Below, piece after piece: positions 43,722-52,277 of a stretch of DNA of 64,000 bases. The notes under the pieces were generated by a model. The model ran no database searches and was not told where the DNA came from. It worked only from the letters and a program-made list of their open reading frames with translations. The position numbers and the translations under genes are program-made. Position 1 is the stretch's first letter, and each line of letters starts with the position of its first letter. Location: assembly GCF_001570965.1 (NCBI RefSeq), contig NZ_BCSR01000006.1:52231-116230 (forward strand). Reading direction: 5' to 3'. The DNA is from Janibacter corallicola NBRC 107790. Lineage in GTDB: Bacteria > Actinomycetota > Actinomycetes > Actinomycetales > Dermatophilaceae.

Positions 43722-44383
43722 CCCCGGGAGCCGGTGGCCAGCAGGTGCTCGGCGAGGACGAGGTCCGCTGCCGTAGTGATCTTCAGCGCGCGGTGATCCC
43801 CCTCGACGACGATCACGTCGTACCCGAGCGCCTCGACGAGTGCCGCGTCGTCGGTCGCCTGCGTACCGGCCGCGTGGGCCCGTTCGAGCACACCGCGGTC
43901 GAAACCCTGCGGGGTCTGCACGGCCCGCAACGGGGCCCGGTCCGGGGTTGCGGTGATGACCCCCCGCTCGTCGACCGCCTTGATGGTGTCCACGACGGGC
44001 ACGCCGGGGATCGCCCCCTTCGCGCCGTCGGCGAGTGCCGCGAGCACGCGCGTGAAGACAGGCATCGGCGTCAGGCAGCGGGCGGCGTCGTGGACGAGCA
44101 CCCGGGTCACGTTCTCGCTGAGGGCTCCCAGTCCGGCAGCCACGGAGCCGGTGCGCTCCGCCCCGCCGGCGACGGCACTGATCCGCACGCCCTGCCGGGT
44201 GCCGGTGAGGCCGCCGACCTCCTGGAGGTGGCTCGCCGGGACCACGAGGACGACCTCCTCGACCGCCGGCACGGCGAGCACCCCGCCCAGGGCCCGGGAG
44301 AGCAGCGTGGCCCCCGCCAGCTCGACGAAGGCCTTGGGCCGATCGGCCCCGAGGCGCGTTCCGGACCCGGCCGCGACGAGCAC
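43718..44383 (-). CDS. ispD: 2-C-methyl-D-erythritol 4-phosphate cytidylyltransferase
   Basis: A cytidylyltransferase of the MEP pathway. Seen: VAAGSGTRLGADRPKAF (CTP loop), VVPASH, AGGAERTGSV, VLVHDAARCL, TPQGF and TDDAALVEALG. The first AUG-like codon in frame is GTG 44383, which leaves only two residues before the CTP loop. Reading on upstream, the frame stays open to a CTG at 44434 that overlaps the carD stop as CTGA and adds 17 residues, a more normal N-terminus (238 residues). The coordinates given use GTG 44383; the CTG is a serious alternative. Confidence 0.88.
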   Translation of the reverse strand: MLVAAGSGTRLGADRPKAFVELAGATLLSRALGGVLAVPAVEEVVLVVPASHLQEVGGLTGTRQGVRISAVAGGAERTGSVAAGLGALSENVTRVLVHDAARCLTPMPVFTRVLAALADGAKGAIPGVPVVDTIKAVDERGVITATPDRAPLRAVQTPQGFDRGVLERAHAAGTQATDDAALVEALGYDVIVVEGDHRALKITTAADLVLAEHLLATGSRG

Positions 44384-44430
44384 GACGCCCGCACCGGAGG
44401 GGGTGCGGGCGTCGTGGTGCAGTGCTTCGG

Positions 44431-44913
44431 TCAGGACGCGAGGACCTCGTCGAGGATGACCCCGGCCTTGTCCTCGTCGGTCTTCTCCGCGAGCGCCAGC
44501 TCGGAGACGAGGATCTGGCGCGCCTTGGCCAGCATCCGCTTCTCCCCGGCGGACAGGCCCCGGTCCTGCTCACGGCGCCACAGGTCGCGCACGACCTCGG
44601 AGACCTTGATGACGTCACCGGAGGCCAACTTCTCGAGGTTGGCCTTGTAGCGACGCGACCAGTTGGTGGGCTCCTCCGCGTGCGGGGTGCGCAGCACCTC
44701 GAACACCCGGTCCAGCCCCTCCTTGCCGACGACGTCGCGGACACCCACGAGGTCGCAGTTCTCGGCAGGGACCTCGATGGTCAGATCGCCCTGCGCGACC
44801 TTCAGCTTGAGGTATTGCTTCTCTTCGCCCTTGATCTTTCGGAACTTGATCTCTTCGATCAGTGCAGCCCCGTGGTGGGGGTATACGACCGTCTCGCCGA
44901 CCTTGAAAACCAT
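44431..44913 (-). CDS. carD: CarD-type RNA polymerase-binding regulator
   Basis: A 160-residue protein starting [20 protein letters not shown]. Residues 1-55 form the RNA-polymerase-interacting Tudor-like domain; the helical C-terminal part has the conserved [13 protein letters not shown] and basic residues that contact the promoter. CarD stabilises open complexes at rRNA and other promoters and is essential in mycobacteria. ATG 44913 follows AAAGGGG; TAATCT (44941-44946, reverse strand) is a probable -10. ispD follows directly, the standard carD-ispD arrangement. Confidence 0.95.
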   Translation of the reverse strand: MVFKVGETVVYPHHGAALIEEIKFRKIKGEEKQYLKLKVAQGDLTIEVPAENCDLVGVRDVVGKEGLDRVFEVLRTPHAEEPTNWSRRYKANLEKLASGDVIKVSEVVRDLWRREQDRGLSAGEKRMLAKARQILVSELALAEKTDEDKAGVILDEVLAS

Positions 44914-44940
44914 GTGGAGATTTCCCCTTTCGCGACCTCC

Positions 44941-44946
44941 AGATTA
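44941..44946 (-). promoter_or_regulatory. -10 element of the carD operon
   Basis: TAATCT on the reverse strand, 27 bases before the ATG, giving a short leader with an AAAGGGG ribosome site. No clear -35. Confidence 0.4.
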
Positions 44947-45059
44947 TCACGGAGTGGTGCAGCTCTCAGAGCCGGCCCACAACCCGGGACCACCACGCCG
45001 GCCGCCGCGTCGGCGGCACACCCGGACCGGCCCGTCGCCACCTTCGTGGGCGGCACCGC

Positions 45060-45065
45060 TAGGCT
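45060..45065 (+). promoter_or_regulatory. Leaderless -10 element of the LpqE-like gene
   Basis: TAGGCT, seven bases before GTG 45073. Confidence 0.5.
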
Positions 45066-45072
45066 GTGCCCC

Positions 45073-45585
45073 GTGAAGCGCAATCTCCTCCACCGGGGCC
45101 GGGCCGTCGTCCTGGCCATCGCCGTCGCCGCCGGCACCGCCGGCTGCACGGTGAACTCGCCGTTCCAGACCGCCGAAACCCAGCAGATCACCGACGGGGT
45201 ACCGCTCGACCTCCAGCAGGCGGAGCTGCGCAACCTCGTGCTGGTCAGCGACCTCGACGGGGGTCAGGCGACCCTCACCGGGACGGTCGACAACCTCACC
45301 GAGAAGGAGATCACCCTCGAGGTCACGGCCGGCTCGGACACCGTGAAGCAGAAGGTGCCCCCGCACGAGCTCTTCCGCTTCAGCGAGGACAAGCCGGTGA
45401 CCATCAAGGGCCTCAAGGCCGGCGCCGGTGACATCACCTCCATCCGGATCAGCGCGGGCGGCAGTGACTCCTCACCGGTCGACGTCCCGGTGCTGCCCGC
45501 CGAGGGCTACTACAAGAAGTACGCCCCGTCGGACTACACCCCGGTCCACAACCCGCAGCACACGTCGGACGAGAAGTCCCACTGA
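45073..45585 (+). CDS. lpqE: LpqE-like lipoprotein
   Basis: A 170-residue exported lipoprotein. After the basic start a hydrophobic segment ends in a lipobox TAGC (Cys25). The mature part is a small beta-rich domain (LVLVSDLDGGQATLTGTVDN, VTIKGLKAGAG) with a Tyr-rich tail. In mycobacteria lpqE sits divergent to carD exactly as here; function is not settled. GTG 45073 stands seven bases after TAGGCT with no ribosome site. A strong bidirectional hairpin separates it from regX3. Confidence 0.78.
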   Translation: MKRNLLHRGRAVVLAIAVAAGTAGCTVNSPFQTAETQQITDGVPLDLQQAELRNLVLVSDLDGGQATLTGTVDNLTEKEITLEVTAGSDTVKQKVPPHELFRFSEDKPVTIKGLKAGAGDITSIRISAGGSDSSPVDVPVLPAEGYYKKYAPSDYTPVHNPQHTSDEKSH

Positions 45586-45593
45586 CCCGCTGA

Positions 45594-45642
45594 CGAAGGG
45601 CGCCGCCCGGTGAGCCACGAGGCTCCCGGGCGGCGCCCTTCG
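45594..45642. terminator. Bidirectional terminator between lpqE and regX3
   Basis: Long inverted repeat CGAAGGGCGCCGCCCGG / CCGGGCGGCGCCCTTCG with a short inner hairpin (GAGCC/GGCTC) in the loop. It serves both convergent genes. Confidence 0.85.
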
Positions 45643-45653
45643 ATTCAGCCCGC

Positions 45654-46334
45654 TCAGCCCTCGAACTTGTAGCCGAGTCCGCGCACCGTGATGATGTGCA
45701 CCGGTGCAGCCGGGTCCGGCTCGATCTTGCCGCGCAGCCGCTTGATGTGTACGTCCAGGGTCTTGGTGTCGCCGACGTAGTCGCTGCCCCAGATCCGGTC
45801 GATCAGCTGCATCCGGGTCAGCACCCGGCCGACGTTGCGCAGCAGCATCTCCAGCAGCTCGAACTCCTTCAGCGGCAGCTGCATCGGCTCCCCGTCCACG
45901 GTCACGACGTGCCGTTCGACGTCCATGCGCACCGGACCGCCCTCGATCGTCGAGGGGACCAGCTCCTCCGGCTCGTTGTTGCGACGAAGCACGGCCTTGA
46001 TCCGGGCGAGCAGCTCACGCGAGCTGTAGGGCTTGGTGACGTAGTCGTCGGCGCCGATCTCGAGACCGACGACCTTGTCGATCTCGTCGTCCTTGGCGGT
46101 CAGCATGATGACCGGGACGTTGGACTGGGCCCGGATGGCGCGGCACACCTCCGTCCCGGACATGCCCGGCAGCATCAGGTCCAGGAGCACCAGGTCGGCA
46201 CCGTCGGACTCGAAGGCGGCGATGGCCTCCGTTCCCGTCTCGGTGACGGCGACCTGGTAGCCCTCCTTCTCCAGCAGGTAGGACAGTGGGTCCGAGAAGG
46301 ACACCTCGTCCTCCACGACGAGGATTCGGGTCAT
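45654..46334 (-). CDS. regX3: Two-component response regulator RegX3 (OmpR family)
   Basis: A 226-residue regulator. The receiver domain (1-120) has the acidic pocket in VVEDE, the phospho-acceptor Asp52 in LVLLDLMLPG, and the lysine in VTKPYSS. The OmpR-type winged helix (about 130-226) has LKEFELLEMLLRN and TVRGLGYKFEG. With SenX3 it controls the phosphate-starvation response in actinobacteria. The ATG shares a base with the senX3 stop. Direct 11-bp repeats upstream of phoU and pstS in this window are likely targets. Confidence 0.93.
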   Translation of the reverse strand: MTRILVVEDEVSFSDPLSYLLEKEGYQVAVTETGTEAIAAFESDGADLVLLDLMLPGMSGTEVCRAIRAQSNVPVIMLTAKDDEIDKVVGLEIGADDYVTKPYSSRELLARIKAVLRRNNEPEELVPSTIEGGPVRMDVERHVVTVDGEPMQLPLKEFELLEMLLRNVGRVLTRMQLIDRIWGSDYVGDTKTLDVHIKRLRGKIEPDPAAPVHIITVRGLGYKFEG

Positions 46335-47494
46335 CAGCGGTTCTCCTTGGTGGTGGTCGGATCTAGGTTCTCATCGTCCGCAGGAACCGCGGAGGGCAAC
46401 CTGATGGTGAAGGTGGACCCGTGCTCGCCGTCGCTCCACACGCGCACGTCGCCGCCGTGGTTGGCGCAGACGTGCTTGACGATCGAGAGCCCCAGCCCGG
46501 TGCCTCCGGTGGCCCGGGAGCGGGCGGCGTCCCGGCGGTAGAAGCGCTCGAAGATCCGCTCCTGGTCCGCCGCCGGGATGCCCGGCCCCTGGTCGGTGAC
46601 GGTGATCTCGACGGTGTCCTCGAAGCGGCGGGCGCCGACCCCCACCGAGGTGCCCTCGTCGGAGTAGGAGACCGCATTGCCGACGAGGTTGCGCACCGCC
46701 GTCACGAGCATGTCCTGGTCGCCTCGCACGAGCGGGCCCCCGTCGACCTTGGCGGTGAGGGTCATCTCCTTGGCCTCCGCCTCGAGTCGCTGGTGCTCCA
46801 GAGCCTCCTCGACGACCTCCCGGACCTCCACGAGACCGGGGTCCTGCAGCACGGGGCTGCCCTGGAGCCGGGAGAGCTCGACGATCTCCTTGATGAGGGT
46901 CGTGAGGCGCACGGCCTCGCCCTGCATGCGCTGGGCGAACCGGTCGACCGCCTCCGGGTCGTCCTTGGCGCCCTGCACCGCCTCCGCGAGCAGCGAGATG
47001 CCGCCGACGGGGGTCTTCAGCTCGTGGCTGACGTTGGCGACGAAGTCCCGCCGGGTCGCCTCGACCCGGTGCCCCTGGGACTGGTCCTCGACGAGGACGA
47101 GCAGGTGGTCCACGCCGAGGGGTGCCACGCGGACCGCGGCGAAGATCACGGCGCCGGTGCCACCGCTGCGCAGCTCGAACTCCGCGTCGCGGATGACCCC
47201 GTCCCGGGAGACCTGCCGGGTCATCTCGCGGATCTCCTCGTGGGCGATCCAACCGGTGCGCACCAGCCCGAAGGTGACGGCCGACGGGGAGCTGCGCACC
47301 ACGCGGCCGTCGTGGTCCACGACGAGTCCGGAGGAGCGCAGCACGGCGAGCACGGCAGTGACCCCCGGCGGGATCTCCGACTCCGGCTGGGGCACGGACC
47401 TCTCCCGGTCGCTCAGCCCGAGCGCGGCCCAGACGAGGAAGCCGATGAGCAGGCCAGCGGCTCCACCGAGGACTGCTGCGGTCGTAGGCTCCAC
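46334..47494 (-). CDS. senX3: Sensor histidine kinase SenX3
   Basis: A 386-residue membrane kinase: one N-terminal transmembrane segment (about 7-27), a PAS-like sensory region (45-140), the dimerisation/phospho-acceptor box FVANVSHELKTP (His157), and an ATPase domain with NLVGNAVSYS (N box), DQGPGIP (G1), FERFYRRD (F) and GGTGLGLSIVK (G2). GTG 47494 is preferred because TATGGT stands seven bases before it (leaderless pattern); ATG 47506 in frame would overlap that hexamer. It is paired with RegX3, and phoU is divergent. Confidence 0.92.
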   Translation of the reverse strand: MEPTTAAVLGGAAGLLIGFLVWAALGLSDRERSVPQPESEIPPGVTAVLAVLRSSGLVVDHDGRVVRSSPSAVTFGLVRTGWIAHEEIREMTRQVSRDGVIRDAEFELRSGGTGAVIFAAVRVAPLGVDHLLVLVEDQSQGHRVEATRRDFVANVSHELKTPVGGISLLAEAVQGAKDDPEAVDRFAQRMQGEAVRLTTLIKEIVELSRLQGSPVLQDPGLVEVREVVEEALEHQRLEAEAKEMTLTAKVDGGPLVRGDQDMLVTAVRNLVGNAVSYSDEGTSVGVGARRFEDTVEITVTDQGPGIPAADQERIFERFYRRDAARSRATGGTGLGLSIVKHVCANHGGDVRVWSDGEHGSTFTIRLPSAVPADDENLDPTTTKENR

Positions 47495-47501
47495 GGGCCA
47501 G

Positions 47502-47507
47502 ACCATA
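47502..47507 (-). promoter_or_regulatory. Possible leaderless -10 element of senX3
   Basis: TATGGT on the reverse strand, seven bases before GTG 47494; it argues against the in-frame ATG at 47506. Confidence 0.4.
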
Positions 47508-47566
47508 ACCGCAGGCGGGTGGCGCGCGCTCTTCGTCCCGGGCGCGCCGCCCGCACGCCCCCTCGT

Positions 47567-47599
47567 GTTCACCCGCGGTCCGGAACGCGTTCACCCCCG
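47567..47599 (+). promoter_or_regulatory. PHO-box-like direct repeats upstream of phoU
   Basis: GTTCACCCGCG (47567-47577) and GTTCACCCCCG (47589-47599), starts 22 bp apart, that is two 11-bp periods. They match the GTTCAYYYRSG repeat known for actinobacterial phosphate regulators and lie between divergent senX3 and phoU. Confidence 0.65.
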
Positions 47600-47682
47600 G
47601 GGTGTGGGGTGGGAGGTGCCGGCCGGATCATGCCTCCTTGCCGGTGAACCACGATCCACGACTCCCCGGAGGACCTCCCACG

Positions 47683-48360
47683 ATGCGCACCGCCTTCCAC
47701 GACGAGCTGAGCCAGGTGACCGACGACCTCGTCGAGCTGAGCGAGCTCGTGCGCTCGGCGATCCGCTCCTCGACTACGGCCCTGCTCGATGCCGACGTGC
47801 GCCTCGCCGAGCAGGTCATCGAGTCCGACCGCGAGATCGACGCCCGCCGCAACGAGCTGGACGCCCGGTCGGTGGACCTGCTCGCGCTGCAGGCGCCGGT
47901 CGCCAGCGACCTGCGCCGGGTCCTGACCTCCATGCGGATGTCCGGGGACCTGGAGCGGATGGGGGACCTCGCTCGCCACGTCGCCAAGGTCACCCGGCTG
48001 CGCTACCCCGAGCCGGCCGTCCCCCCGGAGCTGCACGACACCTTCCGCAGGATGGGCGAGGCCGCCGAACGCATCGTCGCCCGGGCCGCCGGGGTCATCG
48101 TCAGCCAGGACCTCTCCGAGGCCCGGGACATCGAGACCATCGACGACGAGCTCGACGAGCTGCACCGGTCGATGTTCACCCACCTGGCCGACACCTGGCA
48201 GCACGGGACGACGAGCGCCGTGGACGTGGCGCTGCTCAGCCGGTACTACGAGCGCTTCGGCGACCACGCGGTCACCGTCGCCCGCCGCGTGCGCTTTCTC
48301 GTCACCGGCGCGATGGACTCCGTCGAGCACGACGCCGTCGACGTCGACGACGGCGTCTGA
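47683..48360 (+). CDS. phoU: Phosphate signalling protein PhoU
   Basis: A 225-residue all-helical PhoU. Both repeats are visible: MRTAFHDELSQVTDDLVELSELV with SDLRRVLTSMRMSGDLERMGDLA, and the second with LLSRYYERFGDHAVTVARRVRFLVTG; the E(R/H)xGD metal-cluster motifs are kept. PhoU links the Pst transporter to the SenX3-type kinase and represses the pho response when phosphate is ample. ATG 47683 follows CGGAGG. It is divergent from senX3 with PHO-box repeats between; the 3' end lies in a palindrome shared with the gpm end. Confidence 0.93.
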   Translation: MRTAFHDELSQVTDDLVELSELVRSAIRSSTTALLDADVRLAEQVIESDREIDARRNELDARSVDLLALQAPVASDLRRVLTSMRMSGDLERMGDLARHVAKVTRLRYPEPAVPPELHDTFRRMGEAAERIVARAAGVIVSQDLSEARDIETIDDELDELHRSMFTHLADTWQHGTTSAVDVALLSRYYERFGDHAVTVARRVRFLVTGAMDSVEHDAVDVDDGV

Positions 48361-48371
48361 GGACTCCTCAG
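48357..48371. terminator. Palindrome at the phoU/gpm convergent ends
   Basis: CTGAGGA, one base, TCCTCAG contains both stop codons of the convergent genes. It is short, so a weak terminator at best. Confidence 0.35.
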
Positions 48372-49099
48372 CGGCCCTGACCGGCCACCGCGGCGGCCTC
48401 CGCCGCAGCGGTCTCCGGGTCGAGGTACTCCGCGGGCCGGGTCGGCATGAAGTCCTCCCCCAGGTCGTAGACCAGCGGCATCCCCGTCGGGATGTTCAGC
48501 CCGGCGATGTCCTCGTCGCTGATTCCGTCGAGGTGCTTCACAAGCGCACGAAGGGAGTTGCCGTGCGCCGTGATCAGCACCGTCCGCCCGGCGGCCAGGT
48601 CCTCACGGACCGGCCCCTCCCAGTAGGGCATGAGCCGCTCGATGACGTCCTTGAGGCACTCGGTGCGCGGCACCTCCATGCCCGCGTAGCGCGGGTCGTC
48701 GGTCTGGGCGTACCGGTCGTCCGTGGCGATCTCCGGCGGCGGGGTGTCGAAGCTGCGGCGCCAGAGCATGAACTGCTCCTCGCCGTACTTCTCCCGCGTC
48801 GCGGCCTTGTCCAACCCCTGCAGGGCCCCGTAGTGGCGCTCGTTGAGCCGCCAGTCCCGACGCACCGGGATCCAGTGCCGGTCCGCCACGTCGAGGGCGA
48901 GGTTGGCGGTGGTGATCGCGCGCCGCAGCACGGAGGTGTGCTGGACGTCCGGGAGGATGCCGGCCTCCCTCATCAGCTCCCCGCCACGGACGGCCTCCTC
49001 GCGCCCTTTCGCGGTCAGGTCGACATCGACCCAGCCCGTGAAGAGGTTCTTCTCGTTCCAGTCGGACTGGCCGTGACGCAGCAAGATGAGGGTCGACAT
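48368..49099 (-). CDS. gpmA: 2,3-bisphosphoglycerate-dependent phosphoglycerate mutase
   Basis: A 243-residue glycolytic enzyme interconverting 2- and 3-phosphoglycerate. The phosphohistidine motif [10 protein letters not shown] (His9), the [11 protein letters not shown] segment and [19 protein letters not shown] with the second His are intact. ATG 49099 stands six bases after TACGCT with no ribosome site (leaderless pattern). Position next to senX3-regX3 and mshA follows the mycobacterial order. Confidence 0.95.
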   Translation of the reverse strand: MSTLILLRHGQSDWNEKNLFTGWVDVDLTAKGREEAVRGGELMREAGILPDVQHTSVLRRAITTANLALDVADRHWIPVRRDWRLNERHYGALQGLDKAATREKYGEEQFMLWRRSFDTPPPEIATDDRYAQTDDPRYAGMEVPRTECLKDVIERLMPYWEGPVREDLAAGRTVLITAHGNSLRALVKHLDGISDEDIAGLNIPTGMPLVYDLGEDFMPTRPAEYLDPETAAAEAAAVAGQGR

Positions 49100-49105
49100 G
49101 GGGGC

Positions 49106-49111
49106 AGCGTA
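49106..49111 (-). promoter_or_regulatory. Leaderless -10 element of gpmA
   Basis: TACGCT on the reverse strand, six bases before the ATG. Confidence 0.5.
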
Positions 49112-49147
49112 ACCATGCGCGGTCCCGGAGGCGGAGGAGCGTGCGGC

Positions 49148-49205
49148 GCTCGGCCCGAATCAGGACGTAGGCCGCCCCGCGGCCGTAGTCCCCAGGGCCG
49201 AGTGC
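49148..49205 (-). terminator. Nested stem-loop downstream of the mshA operon
   Basis: Outer stem CTCGGCCC/GGGCCGAG (49149-49156 with 49195-49202) encloses GGAC/GTCC and GGCCG/CGGCC helices with matching GTA bulges. It lies 44 bases past the YbjN-gene stop. A terminator is likely, though the elaborate fold is unusual. Confidence 0.5.
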
Positions 49206-49248
49206 CGTACGCACTCCGCCGTGAGGGACCGCCCGGCCACCCTGCGCC

Positions 49249-49773
49249 TCAGGCCCCCGGGTCTCCCTCGCGCTGGAGGACCGAGCGGAAGGCCTCGAGG
49301 TTGCGCAGCGACTCCCCGCGGGAGACCCGCCAGTCCCACTCCTTCTGCATGGAGCTGCGGAAGCCGAGCAGGAGGAGCTCGTTGAAGGGGTCGTCGGCGG
49401 CCTCGAGGAGCATGCCGAGGAGCTGGTCGACCAGCTCCTTGGTCACGGCGCGAAGGGGGATCCGCCCCCGGACGTAGACGTCACCCGTGTCGTCGACGGC
49501 ATAGGTGAGCAGGGTCATGCGCAGGTTGCGCCGGAGGAGGTGGCGGTTGAAGGCCTGCTCGTTCTCGTCGGGGTGGCGGATGACGAAGGCGGTCGCGGCC
49601 AGGTCGTGCTCGCCGACGACGAGCGAGGCCACGGTCTTCAGCTTCCGCTCCCCCGGGAGGGAGACGACCAGCTCACCATCACGGACGCCGGGTTCGAACT
49701 CGACCTCCGCGTCCTCGAGCGCCCCCCGTACGGTCTCGAGCACCTGCTCCGGAGTCACGTCGTCCCGGGTCAT
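49249..49773 (-). CDS. YbjN domain protein
   Basis: A 174-residue protein with the YbjN fold, a type III secretion chaperone-like alpha/beta domain (about 8-140: [59 protein letters not shown]). The mycobacterial counterpart Rv0487 also sits between mshA and gpm. Function is unknown; a chaperone-like role is suggested for the family. ATG 49773 overlaps the mshA stop (ATGA), so it is co-translated with the mycothiol glycosyltransferase. Confidence 0.82.
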   Translation of the reverse strand: MTRDDVTPEQVLETVRGALEDAEVEFEPGVRDGELVVSLPGERKLKTVASLVVGEHDLAATAFVIRHPDENEQAFNRHLLRRNLRMTLLTYAVDDTGDVYVRGRIPLRAVTKELVDQLLGMLLEAADDPFNELLLLGFRSSMQKEWDWRVSRGESLRNLEAFRSVLQREGDPGA

Positions 49774-51041
49774 CTCGAAGCCTCCACCACTGTCTGCCGA
49801 CGTTCGGACACGGCTTCACGGTAGACCTCCAGGAGCCGGTCGACGGTGGCGCTCCACCCGAAGGCCTGCGCGTGGGCCGGCCCGCGGGAGCGCAGGTCCT
49901 CGGCACGGTCCGGGTCCTGCAGCACCGCGGCGATCTCCTGGGCCCACACCCGCGGGTCGTGCCCGCGGACGAGGACCCCGGCGGAACCGACGGCGGTGGG
50001 CAGGCCGCCCACGTCGGCCGCGAGGACGACCGCTCCGCAGGCCTGGGCCTCGACCGCGACCAGCCCGAAGGACTCGCTGTAGGAGGGCACCGTGACGACG
50101 TCGGCCGCCCGGTACCACTCCGCGAGGCCCGCGCGGGTGGTCGGGGGCGCGACGTGGAGGACGTCCGCCACACCGAGCTCCTCGCCGAGCCGCTGCAGCT
50201 CGTCGGGGGCGGCGTGCCCCCGGCCGGAGGCGCCACCCAGCACCGCCACGACGAGCCGCTCGCGCAGCTGCGGCATGCGCGTCAGCAGCTCCGCCGCGGC
50301 CCGGACGAGGACGTCGGGTGCCTTGAGGGGCTGGATCCGGCCGACGAAGAGGAGGACGACGGCGTCCTCGGACAGTCCCAGCCGGGCCCGCGCCCGGTCC
50401 CGGGCCCCCGGGTGGAAGACCTCGAGGTCGACGCCCGGCGGGACCACCTCGATCGTCTCGGGGGCGGCGTCGTAGTACTCGATGAGCTCCTGCTCCTCGC
50501 GCACGGTGTTCGCGACCAGCCGGTCGGCGATGTCCACGACCTGCAGCTCGCCGATCTCACGGGTCTGCGGCTCGGGAACGTCGTCCTCGGCCAGGGTGCG
50601 GTTCTTCACGCGGGCCATCGTGTGCATGGTGTGCACGAGCGGCACCTGCCACCGCTCGGCGACGAGCCATCCGACCTGTCCGGAGAGCCAGTAGTGGGAG
50701 TGCGCCACGTCGTAGTGCCCCGGCGGGACCCTGGCGATCTCGTGCATGATCCCCGCCGCGAAGGCGCACAGCTGCCCGGGCAGGTCCTCCTTGAGAAGGC
50801 CCTCGTAGGGCCCGGCGTCGACGTGCCGCACGCTCACGCCGCGGGACATCTCGACGACGGCGGGCTGGTCCGCCGAGGTGCGGCGGGTGAAGATCTCCAC
50901 CTCGACCCCGCGGCGGGCCAGCTCCAGGGCGGACTCGACGACGTAGACGTTGAGCCCACCCGCGTCGCCCGTGCCCGGCTGGTCCAGCGGGGAGGTGTGC
51001 ACGCTGATCATCGCGACCCGGCCGATGTCAGGGCCGGTCAC
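49770..51041 (-). CDS. mshA: D-inositol-3-phosphate glycosyltransferase MshA (mycothiol step 1)
   Basis: A 423-residue GT4 enzyme that transfers GlcNAc from UDP-GlcNAc to inositol-3-phosphate, starting mycothiol synthesis. Features: [22 protein letters not shown] at the acceptor site, [24 protein letters not shown] (UDP pocket), and the retaining-GT motif [18 protein letters not shown] with its Glu. Start is GTG 51041. With mshD at 58.5 kb and the mycothiol-dependent mscR at 17 kb, the window shows that the host uses mycothiol. Confidence 0.94.
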   Translation of the reverse strand: MTGPDIGRVAMISVHTSPLDQPGTGDAGGLNVYVVESALELARRGVEVEIFTRRTSADQPAVVEMSRGVSVRHVDAGPYEGLLKEDLPGQLCAFAAGIMHEIARVPPGHYDVAHSHYWLSGQVGWLVAERWQVPLVHTMHTMARVKNRTLAEDDVPEPQTREIGELQVVDIADRLVANTVREEQELIEYYDAAPETIEVVPPGVDLEVFHPGARDRARARLGLSEDAVVLLFVGRIQPLKAPDVLVRAAAELLTRMPQLRERLVVAVLGGASGRGHAAPDELQRLGEELGVADVLHVAPPTTRAGLAEWYRAADVVTVPSYSESFGLVAVEAQACGAVVLAADVGGLPTAVGSAGVLVRGHDPRVWAQEIAAVLQDPDRAEDLRSRGPAHAQAFGWSATVDRLLEVYREAVSERRQTVVEASR

Positions 51042-51114
51042 GGCAGCACCCGTGATCCGTTCATCCGGGCCAGCCTACGTTCGCCGCCGGGTTGCGGCCG
51101 CCGGGGCCGCTGTC

Positions 51115-51480
51115 TCAGCGGTCGTAGTCGTCCTCGATGCGCACGATGTCGTCCTCGTCGAAGTCGCCCCAGGCGATCTCGAGCACCCGGGCCGGGCGCT
51201 CGCCGCGGTTGTGCATCCGGTGACGCGCCCCGAGGGGGACCCAGACCCGCTCGTCGGTGGCCGCGGTCCACGTCTCGTCCCCGACGGTGACCTCCAGCGG
51301 GCCGTCGAGCACCTGCCACAGCTCGGCACGTCGGGCGTGGGCCTGCAGCGAGAGCCGATGCCCCGGTGAGACGGTGATGACCTTGACGGTCGTCGACTCG
51401 TTGTACGAGAACTGCTCGAAGCCGCCCCACGGTCGGCGGGAGGTGACGATGCTCCCTCGAGGGTCCGGACGATCCTCCAC
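51115..51480 (-). CDS. Cupin-fold protein, mannose-6-phosphate isomerase type II-like
   Basis: A small protein (121 residues from GTG 51480) that is one cupin domain like the C-terminus of GDP-mannose pyrophosphorylase/phosphomannose isomerases: RPWGGFEQFSYNESTTVKVITVSPGHRLSLQAHARRAELWQVL and VWVPLGARHRMHNRG. GTG 51480 is preceded by GGGGAG; a GTG at 51531, two bases after the DUF2516 stop, is an alternative and would add 17 residues. The product may be a sugar-phosphate isomerase or a regulator; an acidic tail follows the cupin. Confidence 0.78.
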   Translation of the reverse strand: MEDRPDPRGSIVTSRRPWGGFEQFSYNESTTVKVITVSPGHRLSLQAHARRAELWQVLDGPLEVTVGDETWTAATDERVWVPLGARHRMHNRGERPARVLEIAWGDFDEDDIVRIEDDYDR

Positions 51481-51533
51481 GCGCTGCTCCCCTGTGTGCT
51501 CGGTACTGCCCCAGCGGGCATTGTGCCCCACGG

Positions 51534-51839
51534 TCAGCGCCGGGAACGTCCCAACAGCTGGTCGATCGCGGGGCGCACGTCCGCCAGGTAGACGCCGGCG
51601 ATGACGATCCCGATGATGGAGAGCAGGCCCAGCCCTCCCGTGGGGCCGATCGCGGTGAAGCCCATGAAGGCCGCGAGGACGAGCAGCGCGACCCAGAAGA
51701 CCTTCGTCTGCTTGCCCGCCGCCGGGAAGGCGTCGCTGCGGGTGCGGGCGGCATGCACGAGCGCGAAGATCTCCGCCCCCAGCGCCAGGAGCGCGAGGGC
51801 CTGGATGATCCAGAACTGGATCTGACCGATGATCTGCAC
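51534..51839 (-). CDS. DUF2516 family membrane protein
   Basis: A 101-residue protein with three hydrophobic segments (about 5-28, 46-61, 68-86), of the small actinobacterial DUF2516 family. Function unknown. GTG 51839 stands six bases after TAGGCT with no ribosome site. The cupin gene follows closely and is probably co-transcribed. Confidence 0.8.
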   Translation of the reverse strand: MQIIGQIQFWIIQALALLALGAEIFALVHAARTRSDAFPAAGKQTKVFWVALLVLAAFMGFTAIGPTGGLGLLSIIGIVIAGVYLADVRPAIDQLLGRSRR

Positions 51840-51845
51840 GCACCC

Positions 51846-51851
51846 AGCCTA
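51846..51851 (-). promoter_or_regulatory. Leaderless -10 element of the DUF2516 gene
   Basis: TAGGCT on the reverse strand, six bases before GTG 51839; it abuts the end of dtd (stop at 51849). Confidence 0.5.
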
Positions 51852-52277
51852 TGCGGACGTGTCCAGGACGATGGTCACCGGACCGTCGCCGTGGATGTCG
51901 ACGGCCATGTCGGCGCCGAAGGCGCCGGTGGCCACGCCGACGCCCCGCTCGGCCAGCCCGTCCGCGACCGCCTGCACGACCGGCTCTGCCACGTCGGCCG
52001 GTGCGGCGGCGTTCCAGGACGGCCGGCGCCCCTTGCGCACGTCCGCGTGGAGGGTGAACTGGCTGACGACGAGGACCTCGCCGCCGCTCTCCTGCACGGA
52101 GCGCTCCCCCGGCATGATGCGCAGCTCGGCGGTCTTGCGCACCGTGCGTGCCACCTCCTCGGGTCCGTCGTCGTGGGTGACGCCGACGAGCGCGACCAGG
52201 CCGGGACCGATCTCACCGACGACCTCTCCCGCGACGACGACGCGTGCCGAGGTGACGCGCTGCAGGACGGTCCTCAT
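51849..52277 (-). CDS. dtd: D-aminoacyl-tRNA deacylase
   Basis: A 142-residue DTD-fold enzyme that frees D-amino acids from mischarged tRNA. The two catalytic signatures are present: SQFTLHADVRKGRRPSW (SQFTL) and a C-terminal GAFGADMAVDIHGDGPVTI (Gly/Asn-Pro-variant region). The N-terminus MRTVLQRVTSARVVV is canonical. The ATG overlaps the asparaginase stop (ATGA). Confidence 0.94.
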   Translation of the reverse strand: MRTVLQRVTSARVVVAGEVVGEIGPGLVALVGVTHDDGPEEVARTVRKTAELRIMPGERSVQESGGEVLVVSQFTLHADVRKGRRPSWNAAAPADVAEPVVQAVADGLAERGVGVATGAFGADMAVDIHGDGPVTIVLDTSA

